NCBI GenBank assembly: GCA_024734555.1
Contig: JANPWX010000026.1
Span: 3,525,695-3,589,694, forward strand
Direction: 5' to 3'
DNA length: 64,000 bases
Origin: Trochalopteron elliotii
Lineage: Eukaryota; Chordata; Aves; Passeriformes; Leiothrichidae
The notes beneath the pieces were generated by a model, which was not told where the DNA came from, did not search any database, and worked only from the letters and a program-made list of their open reading frames with translations. Shown here one piece after another: positions 39,301 to 51,057 of the stretch; the stretch's first letter is position 1, and the number at the start of each line of letters is the position of its first letter. The position numbers and the translations under genes were made by a program.

Positions 39301-42300
39301 TAACTTTTGGTATGCATGAAAATAAGAGGAACAGTACTTGGTATGAGCTACAATAAATGGAAAGGTCATTAATGTGTTTGTGTCCTGGCATTTTCATAGG
39401 TCTACAACTTCTGTGCATTTAAAGAGAAAGGGGAAATCTATTCCATCCACTTCACCTGTTTCATCTCAGTATCTGGGATCATTAAAGGTGTTGGAGAATA
39501 AAAGCATGCAGCAGAAAAGTCCAGAATTCAACAAAGTAGATAATTTAAGGGCAACTGTTTTTCAGGTAGATTTTAAAAATGAACAAACTAACAAACAAAA
39601 TTGTGTATATGTGCAAAGGTCCTGATACAGGGGTCAACACCTCGTATTTTCTTGAAATCAGTATTTTTTACTGTATTCCTTTCATTGGCTTACAGGTATA
39701 GTAATCCTTTTATTTTGTTGCCTATGCCTTTTCCTCATATTATGAACAAAAGCTCAATGAAAGGGAGATCTTTTTATATGATTCACAATTTATTGTGTCA
39801 GACTATTTTCAGGCACATATTTTCTGTTACTTCAACTTCATCTTTAACATAAGTAAGTGTGTACTTACAGTTGATGGGTTTTTTCCTGATATGTTCTATT
39901 CACATGGCATTCAGGAAAAGTGATAACAAATCCTGTACTCGTTCCAGAAGAATAATTATGTAGATTCCTTGTAGAATTTCACAACAATTATTTTCTGGGT
40001 TTCAACAGATTTTTGCTAATCTGTTGGAGAAAACACAACTCTCATTAACAGGCACCATTCATATTGGTATGTGTTTTTAATCGTTATGGTCCTTAAATCT
40101 GTATTTATATTTGAAGGTAGAATAATCTCCATTTTTGTCTTTGAGCTGCATACCAAATATACAGTTAATTCTTGAAAATTTAAGCCTGATTCTGCAGATG
40201 GCTCATAACCTTTTATGGCTGCCTGAAGTCTCACTTCTCCCAGTAGGATTTTATTCTCTTTAATTATAGGTATTTTCAAAAGAGACAACAATTATAAATA
40301 ATATTCTTATATACCAAGTGATAAGAATCTTTACTCCATTCTTCTGTTTAATTTTGATTAATGCTTACATATTTGTTGGTGTTTCTAGGCAGATGCTTAT
40401 TAAAAGATCTTTAAGCTTTTTTAGATTTTGTAGCTGTGATTTTAGAACCTTACATTTTTTTGATCACAGTGTTTGTGTTTTAAAAACAGGTTCGTTTTCC
40501 ACATGGGATGCTTATTTAATTAGCATATGGAAGAACTAAGAGTAATTTTCATGGTCATTATATTGGTTCTGCTCTTCACTGATACATTAAAAGGACTTTA
40601 AAAATATTTTAATGATTCTTACAGAACTGGTTGGAAAAGAAGAAGCTCCTTGTACTGGAATTAAAGAGAACTGAAAAGGAGAAAGCTGAAATTCTAAGGA
40701 ACAATACTGAAAAGGTATGTTTACACTGTTGTTTAAAAAGAAGTTCACAAACTATGATTCTTTGAAGTGTGCTTCCTACCTAAGTGCATCCCTTTGCTGT
40801 TGTAAAGTATCTGGTTTTCTCCAAAGAGCACGAGGTGATGTGAGACAATAAATGGCATGTCCTGCTTGTTAGGTTTGTGTAAACAGTGTCTGTCCAATGC
40901 TTCCCTGCATATTTACATAAGGTGTATTAGAAATTTGCTTCCTAGATTAATTTTTGGGTTAGTTTACAAAGACCTTGAGATGCTCAGTTCTTAAGGTGCT
41001 AAGTTTTGTTTTATGCATGAGAGCATGAGGCGTTCACTCCCTGCCTCAAGAGATGCTTACCTACAAAGGACTCTATCTTGAATAGTGTAATGCACATTCT
41101 TGGATTTGGCATTTAATATGTTTCACTTCTAAGTACTTAACATGAATTTCATATCATTCTACACATACTTGGCAGGAGTAGTTTGTCTCATTCAATTAAA
41201 TTAAAAATGGGCATTGAAAAAAACGTTATATATGCTTAAAATTTAACTGTAATACTTACAATGTTGTCAGCAAATCAATTTGTTTCTTTATTGCTCCATT
41301 TAGCAATAAGTTTAAAACATACTATTTTGCTTAGAATTTTGTACTGAAGTTGATTTAAATGTAGACTTTTATTTCCAATCTAGAAAGAAGCTCTTAAAAG
41401 AGAAGAAGCAATTGCATGTTATGAAGCCTGGAAAAAAAAGAAAGAGAAAGAAGCAAAGAAGTTAAGAGAAAAAAAAAGGCTTGAGGAACTTGAGAAAAAG
41501 AAACCAGCAGAACAGAATAAGGAAAAAACAGAAGCAGCACAAGTGGTGATGTGAAATATGTACATAAATGTGTATTTTCATGTGGTTCAGGAGATGGTAA
41601 AAAATAATTTTGATTAATCTAGAAAGAGATGGAAATGAACTAGAAACTTAAACCTAGACATGCTTAGTTTTTGAAGGAAGCTTGTATTAAATTTTGTTCT
41701 GTCAGAAATATGTAATATTTACCTTTGCAGACAGACGGGCTCTATATATGGAGTCTATTAACTGAGTGTAAAATAAACTTCATACAAATACATTAGCAAT
41801 TAACTATTACCTACTGGAAAAATAAGATTCTTTTTGGGTATAGCAATGCCCACTTCTGAGCAATTCCACAAGCAAATATTCTAAAATTAGAATGTGTAGA
41901 AATTACAAAAAATAATAATGCAGAATAGACTAGTGGAGTATTGACAGAAAGGTCAGAGGTAAGATTTCTCATGGATCTGTGGTTGTCTTTAGGCGTTCAA
42001 AAAATGGAAAGAAAAGAAAGTGGAATATTTAAGAGAGCAAAGCAGGAGGGAAAAACAGTCTGAAAGAATGAGGAAGACGATAGAAGAGGACCTAGTTGCA
42101 GAGAAGAGGAGAGTCAGTGTATCAGCAGTTGAAAAATGGTACTTCTCCACTGTGTTTGCTGTATCATAGCTTCCAAAATCTTTGCTTATAAATGTAATAG
42201 GTCTTCTGTAAATGCTTGATGTGCTTGTAATTGGAAGACAATGGAATGCTTGGGGTCAGACTCTTCATTCCCAATGGAGACAAAGTCTAACAGTGAAAAC

Positions 42301-45300
42301 AAGATGTGCAGCTCCCTTCAGTTTATTAATTTAGTTGCATTCCTCCCCTAGAGGATATTAACTAAGCCGAGGCAGAAATACAGCAAATGAGAAGATTCAT
42401 TGAGTCGTATTGTGTCTTACGTGGTTATTTTCATGCTTCATTACTATGCCATAGGAAGGAAGGTAAATCTTTAAAGTTTCGTGGAATACAGTGTAGGAAT
42501 GCAGATGTAGGAAGAAGGAAATGAGGGATACTCTATTCTGCTGGAGATATTCTATATTAGTTTTACAAGCCAAGAGTTTTCACAGACAATGCACAACTTA
42601 CAGTTACCTACAGAAGTTCTAAATGGTTTCTTTCATTCTAAATAAGGGAGAGCAAAGTACAGAAAAGGTGATGATAGAGTAGTAGATTCATTTATACCTT
42701 GGTGACGTATAAAAATGGACCTGGAAGATGTAAAATATATATTCTCAATCTTTTATTAAAAGTGTAAAATACATATTTTGACTAATTTACTTAATTGGTC
42801 ACAGATGCAGCTTTTAGTCTGTACACAATGACCTCTTGCTCTTCCCTCTCACTACGCAGGAATGAAAAGAAGGAAGAATATATGAAAAAGAAAAAAGTAG
42901 AAAAAATCCTAGAGAAAAGAAAACGAGAAATGCAACAGGCAAAGAAGGAAGAAAAAAGTGAAAAGGCTATGGAGGAATATGAAAGATGGCTGGTATGTTT
43001 GGTTGGGTTTGGGTTTTTTTTTTCATTTTTTCAAAAGCAAAACATTTGATGTAAGTAATTACTGTGAGCACTTGAGTGTTGCAATACTCTTGTGGTGTTG
43101 TGCTGTTATGAGAGAGGCCAGACGGTGGCAACATTACACTGCTTGTCCCCCAGAACTTGTGAGCAAAATGTTGCTTAAGGATGGTGCACTTGATACCTGG
43201 CATAATGGAAAATATATTCTTCCTAGCCACATATCACAGAGTTTTCAATTTCCATCAGTCTTCATTTTTTGTCATTCCATATCAGGAGCAACCATCTCTG
43301 AAAGGCCAGAGCACAAAATCTGCAAAGCTAAACAGCATTGCCAGCTGCAACAGTCAGTGCATATACATTCAAGGAAGTGTTGAAAATGGAGACTTGGATA
43401 CCTCACAACTGATAAAAGCACTTGTAATGAGGTTCAAGATGATTTCCATTTGTGAGAAAGGGTGGAACTCTGATGCTCCCAATAATATTTTTCTCACAGC
43501 AATGTCCCAGTTGTAAAGCAGTAAATTAATCCAGTACTCTAGTCCGAACAGCAAGGCAGGTTTATTTTCTGTGCTGCAGAAAGACAAACTAGAAGAGACA
43601 TCACTCATATTCTTAGCATGTTGTTTTCTTAAAGATGTGTGACTTGCCAGTTAAAGAAAAACTTGTTTTAATTCCCCATCCTGTGACACCGTCTTTCTTC
43701 ATACTGTCAGGGATTTTTAGTTAGAAAGTGTTTCTTTTGTCTTTCTTCCATGTCATTTCTGGCATGTCTTGTACATATGGTCTCTGTTGCCATTTTAAGA
43801 ATAGGATCTTGCAACTCAACTGGATTAAGGTTCTTAGAGGAATTCCTCTTTACTGTCAATAGCTTGATTTTTTTTGTTTGTTTGTTTTTTTGGTGGTTTG
43901 TTTTTTTTTTTTTTAACAGGAGGGAGAGGCAGATAGATGAGAGTCAGGTGTGGAACAGGTTTAGAGAGGACAATCAAACAGGTTTAGAGAGGACTTGGCT
44001 AAATCAGAAATACACAGTTGCACAAAACAGCAAGAGCCTGTATGTTTTCCCTTCTTGATGTTTCCAAACTTTTTTAGTCTTAGATTTAGATCTTTTAAGA
44101 TATCTGACCTGGTCCCGTGTTGAAATACTTCTCATTTCTGTAATCACTGATAAGTTTCTTTTTCTGATTCCCATTTTCATGAGATTTTCAGCTCAGTTTA
44201 GCAAATAATTAATGTCTGATCTTAGGTTGTTTCTTGCTTGGTCAATGTTCCTGATTGGCGTGGTAGGGAGTACTGTGCTTTGAGCAGTAACTAAGGCACT
44301 GCCTGGTATTCTCTGCTTACTGAGACTATCCTAATCAGCTTAGTTTTACCAAAGCAAGAATGTTACTTCTCATTGTACATTTGACTTCCTTGTTGTTCTG
44401 GACTCCATATGAAGACAAAAAATTATCCCTCTTTTTGGGAGTGAAGGATGCTGCCTTGCATACATACAGGCTCACCCATACAAAACTGTGTGTAAATTCC
44501 TGAGGTCATCACTTCAGTGGGGTTATTAATAAAAATTTTAGTAGTTGGAGGAATGACCAGATCTGACTGGATATACGTGTGCCTACATGAGAAATAAGCA
44601 AGTGTAGGTGGGATAAGTACTGAGCTGGTTGGTAGAGGTACCTCTAAAATGATCCCATTTTCAGTGTCTGTGCAAGTGTTGACTGATGTATCTTGTAACC
44701 AGTATTCATGTTTTTACTTCCAGAATTTGTGCTGTCTTTTTGAAACTTACACACATTTATTTGAGAAAGCATATTGAGAAATGTCTCTGTCATCATTTTT
44801 GGCCGGAATATTTTCTCAGTTTGTACAGTTACAGAAAAAACACATACCATTAGTGAACTGCAGGAGACAAACACTGTAAAGTTGTCATTGTATTACCAAG
44901 GGAACTCAGATGACATCTCCCTGCAGGTAGATAAGCATCAGGTCTGAAGGCAGAATTTGGAAGCCTTTTAAGAGTATTCTTTCAACTAACAGGATTTTTT
45001 TTAAAGGGAAATAAAATAGGAGTGTTACAGTGGGAAATATTCTAATATGTTTTCATTAACATTCAACAGAAATAATGTGTAAATTCATCCTCAGCTTTCC
45101 TGAAACAGGTGTTGACCATAATGCATGGATAAAACAGACATGAAAATCTCATTGTAGTTCTTCTAAAAAAGAAAAAACTTTCTGCTTTCATGTTAATGGA
45201 AATTCTGTGACTTCTGCTTTTAGAGGTCATTGTGTCAATGTTTGATAGCGTAAATGCATAGGGAAGATTACTTTTTAAGCTTGGAAATGAATGCCCTGGA

Positions 45301-48300
45301 AAAGGCTATTTACACTTGTAAAATACTGACATTAAAAAAGGATAATCTTGAGGTGAGATGCTTTAGTATTGCCCCGAAGTTCAAGCTTCTGATTATTTTG
45401 TTTCTTTTCTATCATTTGCTTCTTGCTAGTCACCAAGAACTCTACAAGCCAATCTAGCTTGATAAATGATCATTTTTTACTTACTGCATAATACAAGCAT
45501 CTGACACTTGCCATTGACATGCACCTATTCTGAGGAGTGGAATGTGGACAAGAATCATGTAGAAAGTTTCTAATGACATATCAGTTTAGTTTCCATTATT
45601 TTTGAGATACTAATCGTGATACCTGTTTACTGTGGATACAAGTGAGTGTCATCTCTAGATAAGTTTTGTTGACAGTTCTCTGTGATAAACATCAACCTGC
45701 CATGAGCTGCTGGTAAGTCAGGCAAATTTTATCTATTGCTTTCAAGTAGTTCTCGAAGACCAACATAGTAATGTTGAAAGCCTTAGAATAAGTTTGACAT
45801 TTTACCTTGAATTTGAGCATGTGCAATATCTATTTTTGGCATTCTAAAGCTGTTTAAAAACATCAAGAAAGGATAAGTCCCATGGATTTGTTGCTTTTCT
45901 GGGTTAGAAATAGCTGAAGTGGGTTATTAATTTCATGTAGTTTAATAAGATCTCTCTGAGAATACTTTTTATATTGCAATTTTCATGGCCTGTCATTTCA
46001 ATAGGTTAGAAATAAGGCTGCTATTGTTACTCCTCTTGAATGTTGTCAGTCTTCTGTAATATCTAAAATTCAATTTCTGTGTGGCAGTCATGCTGCTAAA
46101 GAATGTGCTCTTCCCAGTATTTGATAAGTGAAAAATGTATTCATCTTACTAGGCTATTGAGTAGGAAACTTCCACGGAAATCAAGCCATACATTTGAGTT
46201 GATCTACTGTAAGACAAGCTACAGTTACTGATTTAGTCTTTCCCTGTTTCTGTTACTCTTCTTCAGCTAGTGCAAATAACGTCTTTTTTGTTTTTCTATG
46301 GAATATTTATATCAGTTGCATTTTGTGAGAATTTGCACTGTAGTTACAGCAAGAACATAAAAACTTTGTGTGTGTTTTTGTGAAGACAGGGTCAGTAGAT
46401 CTTCACTTCAAATTTAATACTTTAAAAAACAGTTAAATTAACTCAGTCCCACTGGGATTCATTAATAAAAATTGGGTCTTCAAACCCAAACATTCGAAAC
46501 TGAAGCACAGTTAAAAAATCCAAAGCAACTTTTGTTCCTTTCCTGGGTGGGTGTATGCTTTATTTTTGGTTGCCATTTTTCCTACTTGAGTTTGTTGTAC
46601 AACATGTGTTCAGTAGAGAGTGCTTGATAAACATAAAATATGCACATTTCTCTGTAGCATGCAATTTCTCTAATGCAATAAGTCTTATTCTTAATGAGTT
46701 TTCACTTACCTGTCCTGATGGTATAGATATCCTTGTACAATATAATTCTATGATTATAGATACAGGAGCATGTATTATATACATATTCCATTAGAGCATA
46801 TTCTTCCCAAGCTCATCTGAACTGCTTGACATATCCTGATGTCTTTTTTGAAAAATATCACTGATAATGCAGACTACTTTTCTCTTAGCGTACTAAACAG
46901 TTCCCTTCAAGAATTTTGGAATGTCTTGAATTTGTTCTTAAAGGCCCAAAGTTGCTAGTTGTGTTCATCTGATAAAATCTCTATGAAAGGAGAAAGAAGG
47001 CAAAAGTGAAGAATGAGAAGAGTCAGAATGTCACAGTAGTGCAGGCCTAGTTTGTCTCAATTACACCATGTGATCCAGAAAGATACAGTTTGTACAGAGA
47101 GATAATATTTGTGATTAACTTTTGTATTGCTAATTTTAGCAAAGGGCATTCCTTTTCCATGCAAACCTTGCCTTGCTTTTAATCAGCCTTGCTAGTAATG
47201 CCATGGAATTACTGTGTGTTTGTTTAGCCAGACCAGATGTTTGTAACTGAATTGGATCTTTAGATTTATGTTGTCAAAGAGCTGAAGGGCACAGATTAAA
47301 ATCACATTTATAGGATTGATATTTCAGTGTGTTGCTTTGCTTTTTACAATTCTTGGACACATTACTATTTTGACTGCTATATATATATATGTGTGTAAAA
47401 CAGGAGAAAACTTCACTCAAGCTCCCTTTTTTACAGTAATGCTTCCACATCCATTTTCCCATCTATTCCCTTGGCCACAGTTACCTCACTATTTCCCTGC
47501 TCACATATGAGTAACAGGCAAACACTGTTGGGAATTTGTGAATGTATGTTGTCCTCCAGAGGAATAGGATCGTGGGTTATGTGAGAGTACTGGCTATCTT
47601 AACAGCTGTCCTCAAGGAGCAGTACTTTAACTGCAGTTCATACATGTGAAAGTACAAAACTTCTGTGGTTGCTTCAAAATACTGGCTGGTAGGCTGCAGA
47701 TGATGATAGAACCAAGGCTGGCACAGCTGGTGATGGTTTTAAGTGGGCATATCACATTGCATCTCTAGTACCAGGGATGCGTTTGCCAGTTGTTGGTCTT
47801 AGGAATGAATGTACTGTTCGTGTGTGAGAAAGCCAGCTGCTTAAGGACCTCTTATCCACCCATCACAGGGGGCACTGGAAATTGTGCTCTGGTCTATATG
47901 GTCAACTTTGGTTCCACCAAGAGAAAAACTACTTTTAAGTCAGTAAGAAATGTGCACCCATGTGCACCACAAACCTGCAAGGAAAACTTGCACTCATAGA
48001 CAGCTCACCAGTGTACTAAACTGATAATGAAGATGCACTTTTAGATGCTGGTCCTCTTGAGGGTGAAATGGCAGTCATCTTTGAAAAGAACTCTTATTTT
48101 ATGTAGAACTGATTAGAAATTCAAAAATAATTATAAATAATTGCAACTTGATTTTTGAATGACAAGTCTCTTGAAAATCATTAGTTAAAGAGACACAGAA
48201 AGAGTATTGCAGGTATCTTGCTTATCACTCATCATTCTAATTGCCCCATTGCTGTTTGAAACAATAGAAAATAGAATTAGAACCTTGCAGTACTTGTAAC

Positions 48301-48949
48301 ATAAGTTAGATCTTTTTTTTAAATTAAATTGTTTATTTACCAGTGTGTTCTAGTACACAGCAAGTGTGATTTAATAAGAAAAGAAAGTTACAATAATGTA
48401 TCAATGTTCGCATTATATGAGAAAAACACATTCTGCATTGTGATTTAGGTATCCTCTTAAAGACAAGAAGTAATTAATAGGAGACTAATTACATACAAGA
48501 ACAATGCAGTACCTAATCTACTAGGCCTTTTGTTGGGCTTTTTGTTTAGACAGTGCACAAACCCAGCCCATCCTTGAGACAGTCACTGTAATTGTAAATG
48601 ACACCCAATCTGCAGCCTCTTGTGTTGCATTGTGCAGTGTCTGTGACTGAACCTCTAAAAGGGATGTGCCAAGCTCCAAAAGGCAAATTTCCATTTCACG
48701 TTTTCTTTTCATTTTACACAAGAAAGGCATAACAATAATTGTAACTTTTCTGTTAGTAGAGGAGTTGTTGGGGCCGGGGGGATGGTTTTGGTTTGGGCTT
48801 TTTTTCACACATCTTTTTATTTTCAGGAAAACAAAATGAGGAGAGAACAGCTTGAGAAGAACCGAAAGAAGTTGCAGGCTGTCCATGGGAATGAAATGAT
48901 TCCTCCCTGGAGGCCACCTGGCAAAGTCACATATTCTAGTTACTACTGA
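33355..48949 (+). CDS. MAP9: MAP9 (microtubule-associated protein 9 / ASAP), 11 coding exons
   Basis: Exons read here: 33355-33390, 34269-34374, 35623-36015, 37820-38016, 38876-38934, 39400-39565, 40625-40714, 41384-41542 (or 41545), 41993-42138, 42860-42992, 48827-48949. All introns are GT-AG, all phases join in frame, and the sum is 1608 nt, about 535 residues plus stop. Recognition rests on the family's conserved blocks: FQDEL followed by YSDDFESD near residue 35, QYLGSLKVLENK in exon 6, and in exons 7-11 the Lys/Glu-rich coiled-coil region with NWLEKKK, AFKKWKEKKVEYL, AVEKWNEKKEEYM, EYERWLENK and the terminal PPWRPP. Known role of the family: binding spindle and ciliary axonemal microtubules, needed for bipolar spindle assembly and cytokinesis. 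Human MAP9 is about 647 residues, so this model is about 110 shorter. The shortfall is in the N-terminal half, by lineage difference or by an exon I missed. The start ATG has a good Kozak context (CGCCATGG), but the encoded leader differs from the human one. Confidence 0.93.
34269..34374 (+). CDS. MAP9: MAP9 coding exon 2
   Basis: Residues 13-47 plus one base. The acceptor is a T-run ending AAG, and the donor is GTAAAA after AATG. It encodes PFQDEL and then an acidic YSDDFESDGD block, matching the conserved FQDEL...YSDDFDSD segment of MAP9. Ends in phase 1. Confidence 0.88.
35623..36015 (+). CDS. MAP9: MAP9 coding exon 3 (large acidic exon)
   Basis: 393 nt, residues 48-178. Acceptor CTCTTTGCAG, donor GTGATA. 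The sequence is rich in Ser, Asp, Glu and Asn and looks disordered (for example a serine run GSTSSERS, and DDLNLSFHVKKLP). Its KPRMHKRG resembles the KPKPR patch of human MAP9. It enters and leaves in phase 1, so skipping it would keep the frame. Confidence 0.85.
37820..38016 (+). CDS. MAP9: MAP9 coding exon 4
   Basis: 197 nt, residues 179-244. Acceptor CTCCCTTTAG, donor GTATTG after GTCAAG. Hydrophilic and acidic, with Ser/Asp-rich stretches (SPSVDSSDGMM, SVNDQSEHGEAKN). No domain is evident. Accepted because it is in phase on both sides, has good splice sites, and its composition matches exon 3. Confidence 0.8.
38595..38660. repeat. (TTGG)n / T-rich low-complexity tract in MAP9 intron 4
   Basis: GGTTGGTTGATTGGTTGGTT, then GGGGGCTTTTTATTTG and TTTTTGGTTTTTT. 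Confidence 0.88.
38728..38790 (-). mobile_element. CR1 LINE tail inside MAP9 intron 4
   Basis: CATGGAATATCTTGACTTGG then AAGGGAGTCATAAGGACTGA then GTCCAATTCT. These align with the complement of the CR1 tail (AATATCCTGAGTTGGAAGGG ... CATCGAGTCCAACTCC). Inserted antisense to MAP9. Confidence 0.8.
38876..38934 (+). CDS. MAP9: MAP9 coding exon 5 (small)
   Basis: 59 nt, residues 245-263 plus two bases. Acceptor TTTCTTAG, donor GTAAGA (strong). Encodes KLSKTNEGVLQNPKASLSG. It completes the frame between exon 4 (phase 0) and exon 6 (one leading base). Confidence 0.78.
39400..39565 (+). CDS. MAP9: MAP9 coding exon 6
   Basis: 166 nt, residues 264-319. Acceptor TTTTCATAG, donor GTAGAT. Encodes a Ser/Thr/Lys-rich linker, then SSQYLGSLKVLENK, SPEFNKVDNLRATVFQ. 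This corresponds closely to the human segment around SSHYLGTLKVLDQK and DNIRAAVYQ. Confidence 0.93.
40625..40714 (+). CDS. MAP9: MAP9 coding exon 7
   Basis: 90 nt, residues 320-349. Acceptor TTCTTACAG, donor GTATGT. Starts NWLEKKKLLVLELKRTEK, matching human EWLEKKNVYL and the start of the long Lys/Glu helix. Phase 0 at both ends. Confidence 0.93.
41384..41542 (+). CDS. MAP9: MAP9 coding exon 8 (donor ambiguous by 3 nt)
   Basis: 159 nt (or 162), residues 350-402. Acceptor TTTCCAATCTAG. Encodes KREEAIACYEAWKKKKEKEA and then a run of Lys/Glu/Arg predicted as coiled coil. The 3' edge reads CAA GTG GTG ATG TGA. Splicing after CAA (GTGGTG) or after CAAGTG (GTGATG) are both in phase and differ by one valine. 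The second matches the donor consensus slightly better. Confidence 0.9.
41993..42138 (+). CDS. MAP9: MAP9 coding exon 9
   Basis: 146 nt, residues 403-450 plus two bases. Acceptor TTGTCTTTAG, donor GTACTT. Encodes AFKKWKEKKVEYLREQ, then Arg/Lys/Glu-rich sequence, then VAEKRRVSVSAVEKW, with the final Trp codon split across the intron. Very close to the human AFEKWKEKKMEYLKEK...AVEKW block. Confidence 0.95.
42860..42992 (+). CDS. MAP9: MAP9 coding exon 10
   Basis: 133 nt, residues 451-495. Acceptor CTACGCAG, donor GTATGT. Encodes NEKKEEYMKKKKVEKILEKR, then EEYERWL, matching the human NEKKEAFF...EYEKWL block. The coiled-coil Lys/Glu pattern continues. Confidence 0.95.
43866..43917. repeat. T/G-rich tract in MAP9 intron 10
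   Basis: TTTTTTTTGTTTGTTTGTTT, then TTGGTGGTTTG and a T run ending AACAGG. It resembles a polypyrimidine tract plus acceptor, but no conserved MAP9 coding block follows it. Confidence 0.85.
43954..43994. repeat. direct repeat, 23-base period, in MAP9 intron 10
   Basis: AACAGGTTTAGAGAGGAC occurs exactly at 43954-43971 and again at 43977-43994, with a 5-base spacer. Confidence 0.95.
48827..48949 (+). CDS. MAP9: MAP9 terminal coding exon 11
   Basis: 123 nt including the TGA at 48947-48949, residues 496-535. Acceptor TTTTATTTTCAG. Encodes ENKMRREQLEKNRKKLQ, then NEMIPPWRPPGKV. The P-P-W-x-P-P motif near the C-terminus matches human LPPWSPPSR. Intron 10 before it is 5834 nt, by far the longest of the gene. 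Confidence 0.93.
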   Translation, partial: ENKMRREQLEKNRKKLQAVHGNEMIPPWRPPGKVTYSSYY

Positions 48950-49120
48950 ACGGTTTATTGCTTTTGAGAAGAACAAATAGTCTGCAAAGTTCTGTCAATG
49001 GCCAGTAACTCTTTTGTTATCAGCTGATTTTTACTGAGTCCATTTTAGGTGTTTCATTCTTTCTTTGTAGTTTATTTGATCACTGCAGTTTAAATAAACC
49101 TGTTACTCATTTTCATTGCT
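48950..49120 (+). terminator. MAP9: MAP9 3' UTR with poly(A) signal
   Basis: An AATAAA hexamer at 49093-49098 lies 144 bases after the stop codon, in a T-rich context. Cleavage is expected about 15-25 bases later. A further AATAAA at 50501-50506 could serve a longer 3' UTR. Confidence 0.7.
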
Positions 49121-51057
49121 TTAGAAAATGTAATAATTTTTCTAATTCCACATTTAAATTAATTTTGCTAAATTCCATGGAATTACGTCATACCTTTTTG
49201 GTGAAAATTTATATCCAGGATACATAAAGCTGGACTCTGGCAACTTTTTTTTTCACCCAATAAGTAGCAAACTGGTTATTTTTAAGTTATTAGACCACAC
49301 TCTTGAGGAGTTAATTCTTGAAGAAATTATATGAGAAGGCTGTGGGATAAGGATGATGGGCAAGGAGATGTTGGCTCTCTTGTGATGGTAGATGGCAAAA
49401 GACTAAGGAGTATGGAAGAATGTCATTTTCATACATTAATAAACAAGATACAGAGAAAATACATGAATACATATTCACAGATATGTGAATAGAGGATTTT
49501 CATAAGCTCCAGGTCTGGCTCTGGCTCCGGGTTCCCTTGTGGCAGACCAGGCATTTTTTCCAAAGTAGTGGAGAAAAGAGAAAGAATTTACTGCCAGCAG
49601 AAACTTTCAAGAAGCTGAAAAGATGCCCAGCCAGAGCAGCTTCAGTGGCCCACATAAGAGATCGAGTAAAATTACAGGCAGCAGCAGGAGAGATGAGGAA
49701 CTGCAGCCCTGGAAGAATGCAACAGAATTGCTAATTCAAAAGTGGCACACCTGGATTTTATGAGAAAATACTGAAGTACTTCAGGCCTTCAGATTGGGGA
49801 GGTGGTGTGCATCATTGGTACTCTGGGCTCTTAGCACTTAGAGCCTTGAATTTGGGTTTAGTCTGTTAAGAAACTCCAGCTATAGTATCGCGGGAAGATG
49901 AAATTTGTAGCAGGCACCAGAGTTTATTGTAGAACAGACTTGGAGAGTCTGAGACAAGGCAGCCTGTGGGAAAGGAATCATCTAGATCTTTATTTTTGCA
50001 GTGTCCAGCTAGAAGAAGCAAGGAAGGTCCCTATACTGACAGGCTGTACTTGAGAGATGGAAATGAAAAGTGTTGTAGTGGCAGAGATGAAAAGGAGTTT
50101 GTCAGGTGCCTGTTCCTGAACTGAATGCTGCATCCTTATTGACTTTAAGCCTTTCTATAACTGGATAGAAGGTTTTGACAGAAGACAGAAGGGAGAAGGT
50201 GTTAGTGACATCTTTCAGAAGAATGTGGAATAGCTCACAAATTCACAACTTCTCAATTAGGAAAAGCTGAAGTCTGTAGACAAGGGAAAACAGCTAATAT
50301 GTTTAACTTTTATTGTAAAATTTGGGGAGTTTTACTTAATGTTATATTGTAAAAATTTGGACATGTTACAGCATAACACAAATGTCATGGAAGTATTAGA
50401 ATTGAGAAATATATGTACATTAAAGTATAAGAATATACATATATCTGTATAGATCCTATCTACATGTTTGTTGATGACAGATGAAAAATGTTTTGTATTT
50501 AATAAAGTGTATTTTAGTACAATGGCCTCAATGTTTTCATCGGGTTTTAGGATACAAATCTTTATTTAAAGCTTTAATACAGGGAAATTAACTAGACATT
50601 GTCTCTTAAGTACAAGCTGTTCTTTCATCATGACAAGTAGATAGGGAACTGTATTCTACTGAAGGCGCGCTTCTACAGCATTCCGGCTGTCTCCTCCAGC
50701 TCCCTGACACTTCCTGACACACCAATGCAAACATTCATTTAAGGAACATAGTTTCTAAACAATAACCTAGAAGATGGTTAGTGTCTCTAATTTTTTTCCA
50801 AAGTATTTAGTTTAAGCATTAAATTGCTCCATTGGTGCACTAAAGGCACAGGCTGATTATAAATGATTTTCTGTTTCAAGTCTCTCATTCTGGGTAAGAA
50901 AAATTCTATGCCGTTTTCCATTTTATCTTTTTTTTTCCTTTTATATTTACAAAATATGAGATCATCTCACCTGGTCTGTGTATCATGGACTGCTGTGTTT
51001 CACTTGGTTAATTACATGTTTAACTTGACTCAAGCTAACAGGGATAAACTTTTCTGA
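49121..51057. other. downstream intergenic DNA or extended MAP9 3' UTR
   Basis: No coding signal. A second AATAAA at 50501-50506 follows a long AT-rich stretch and could mark a distal poly(A) site of MAP9. Confidence 0.55.

Noticed and set aside
43866..43920. Apparent polypyrimidine tract and acceptor (T run then AACAGG) in intron 10, suggesting a cryptic exon
   Set aside because: The following 140 bases match no conserved MAP9 block, exons 10 and 11 already join in phase with the expected protein, and the T/G tract is a low-complexity type seen across the window.
48521..48976. Minus-strand frame of 151 codons over the end of MAP9
   Set aside because: Antisense shadow of terminal exon 11 and the adjacent intron; no independent support.
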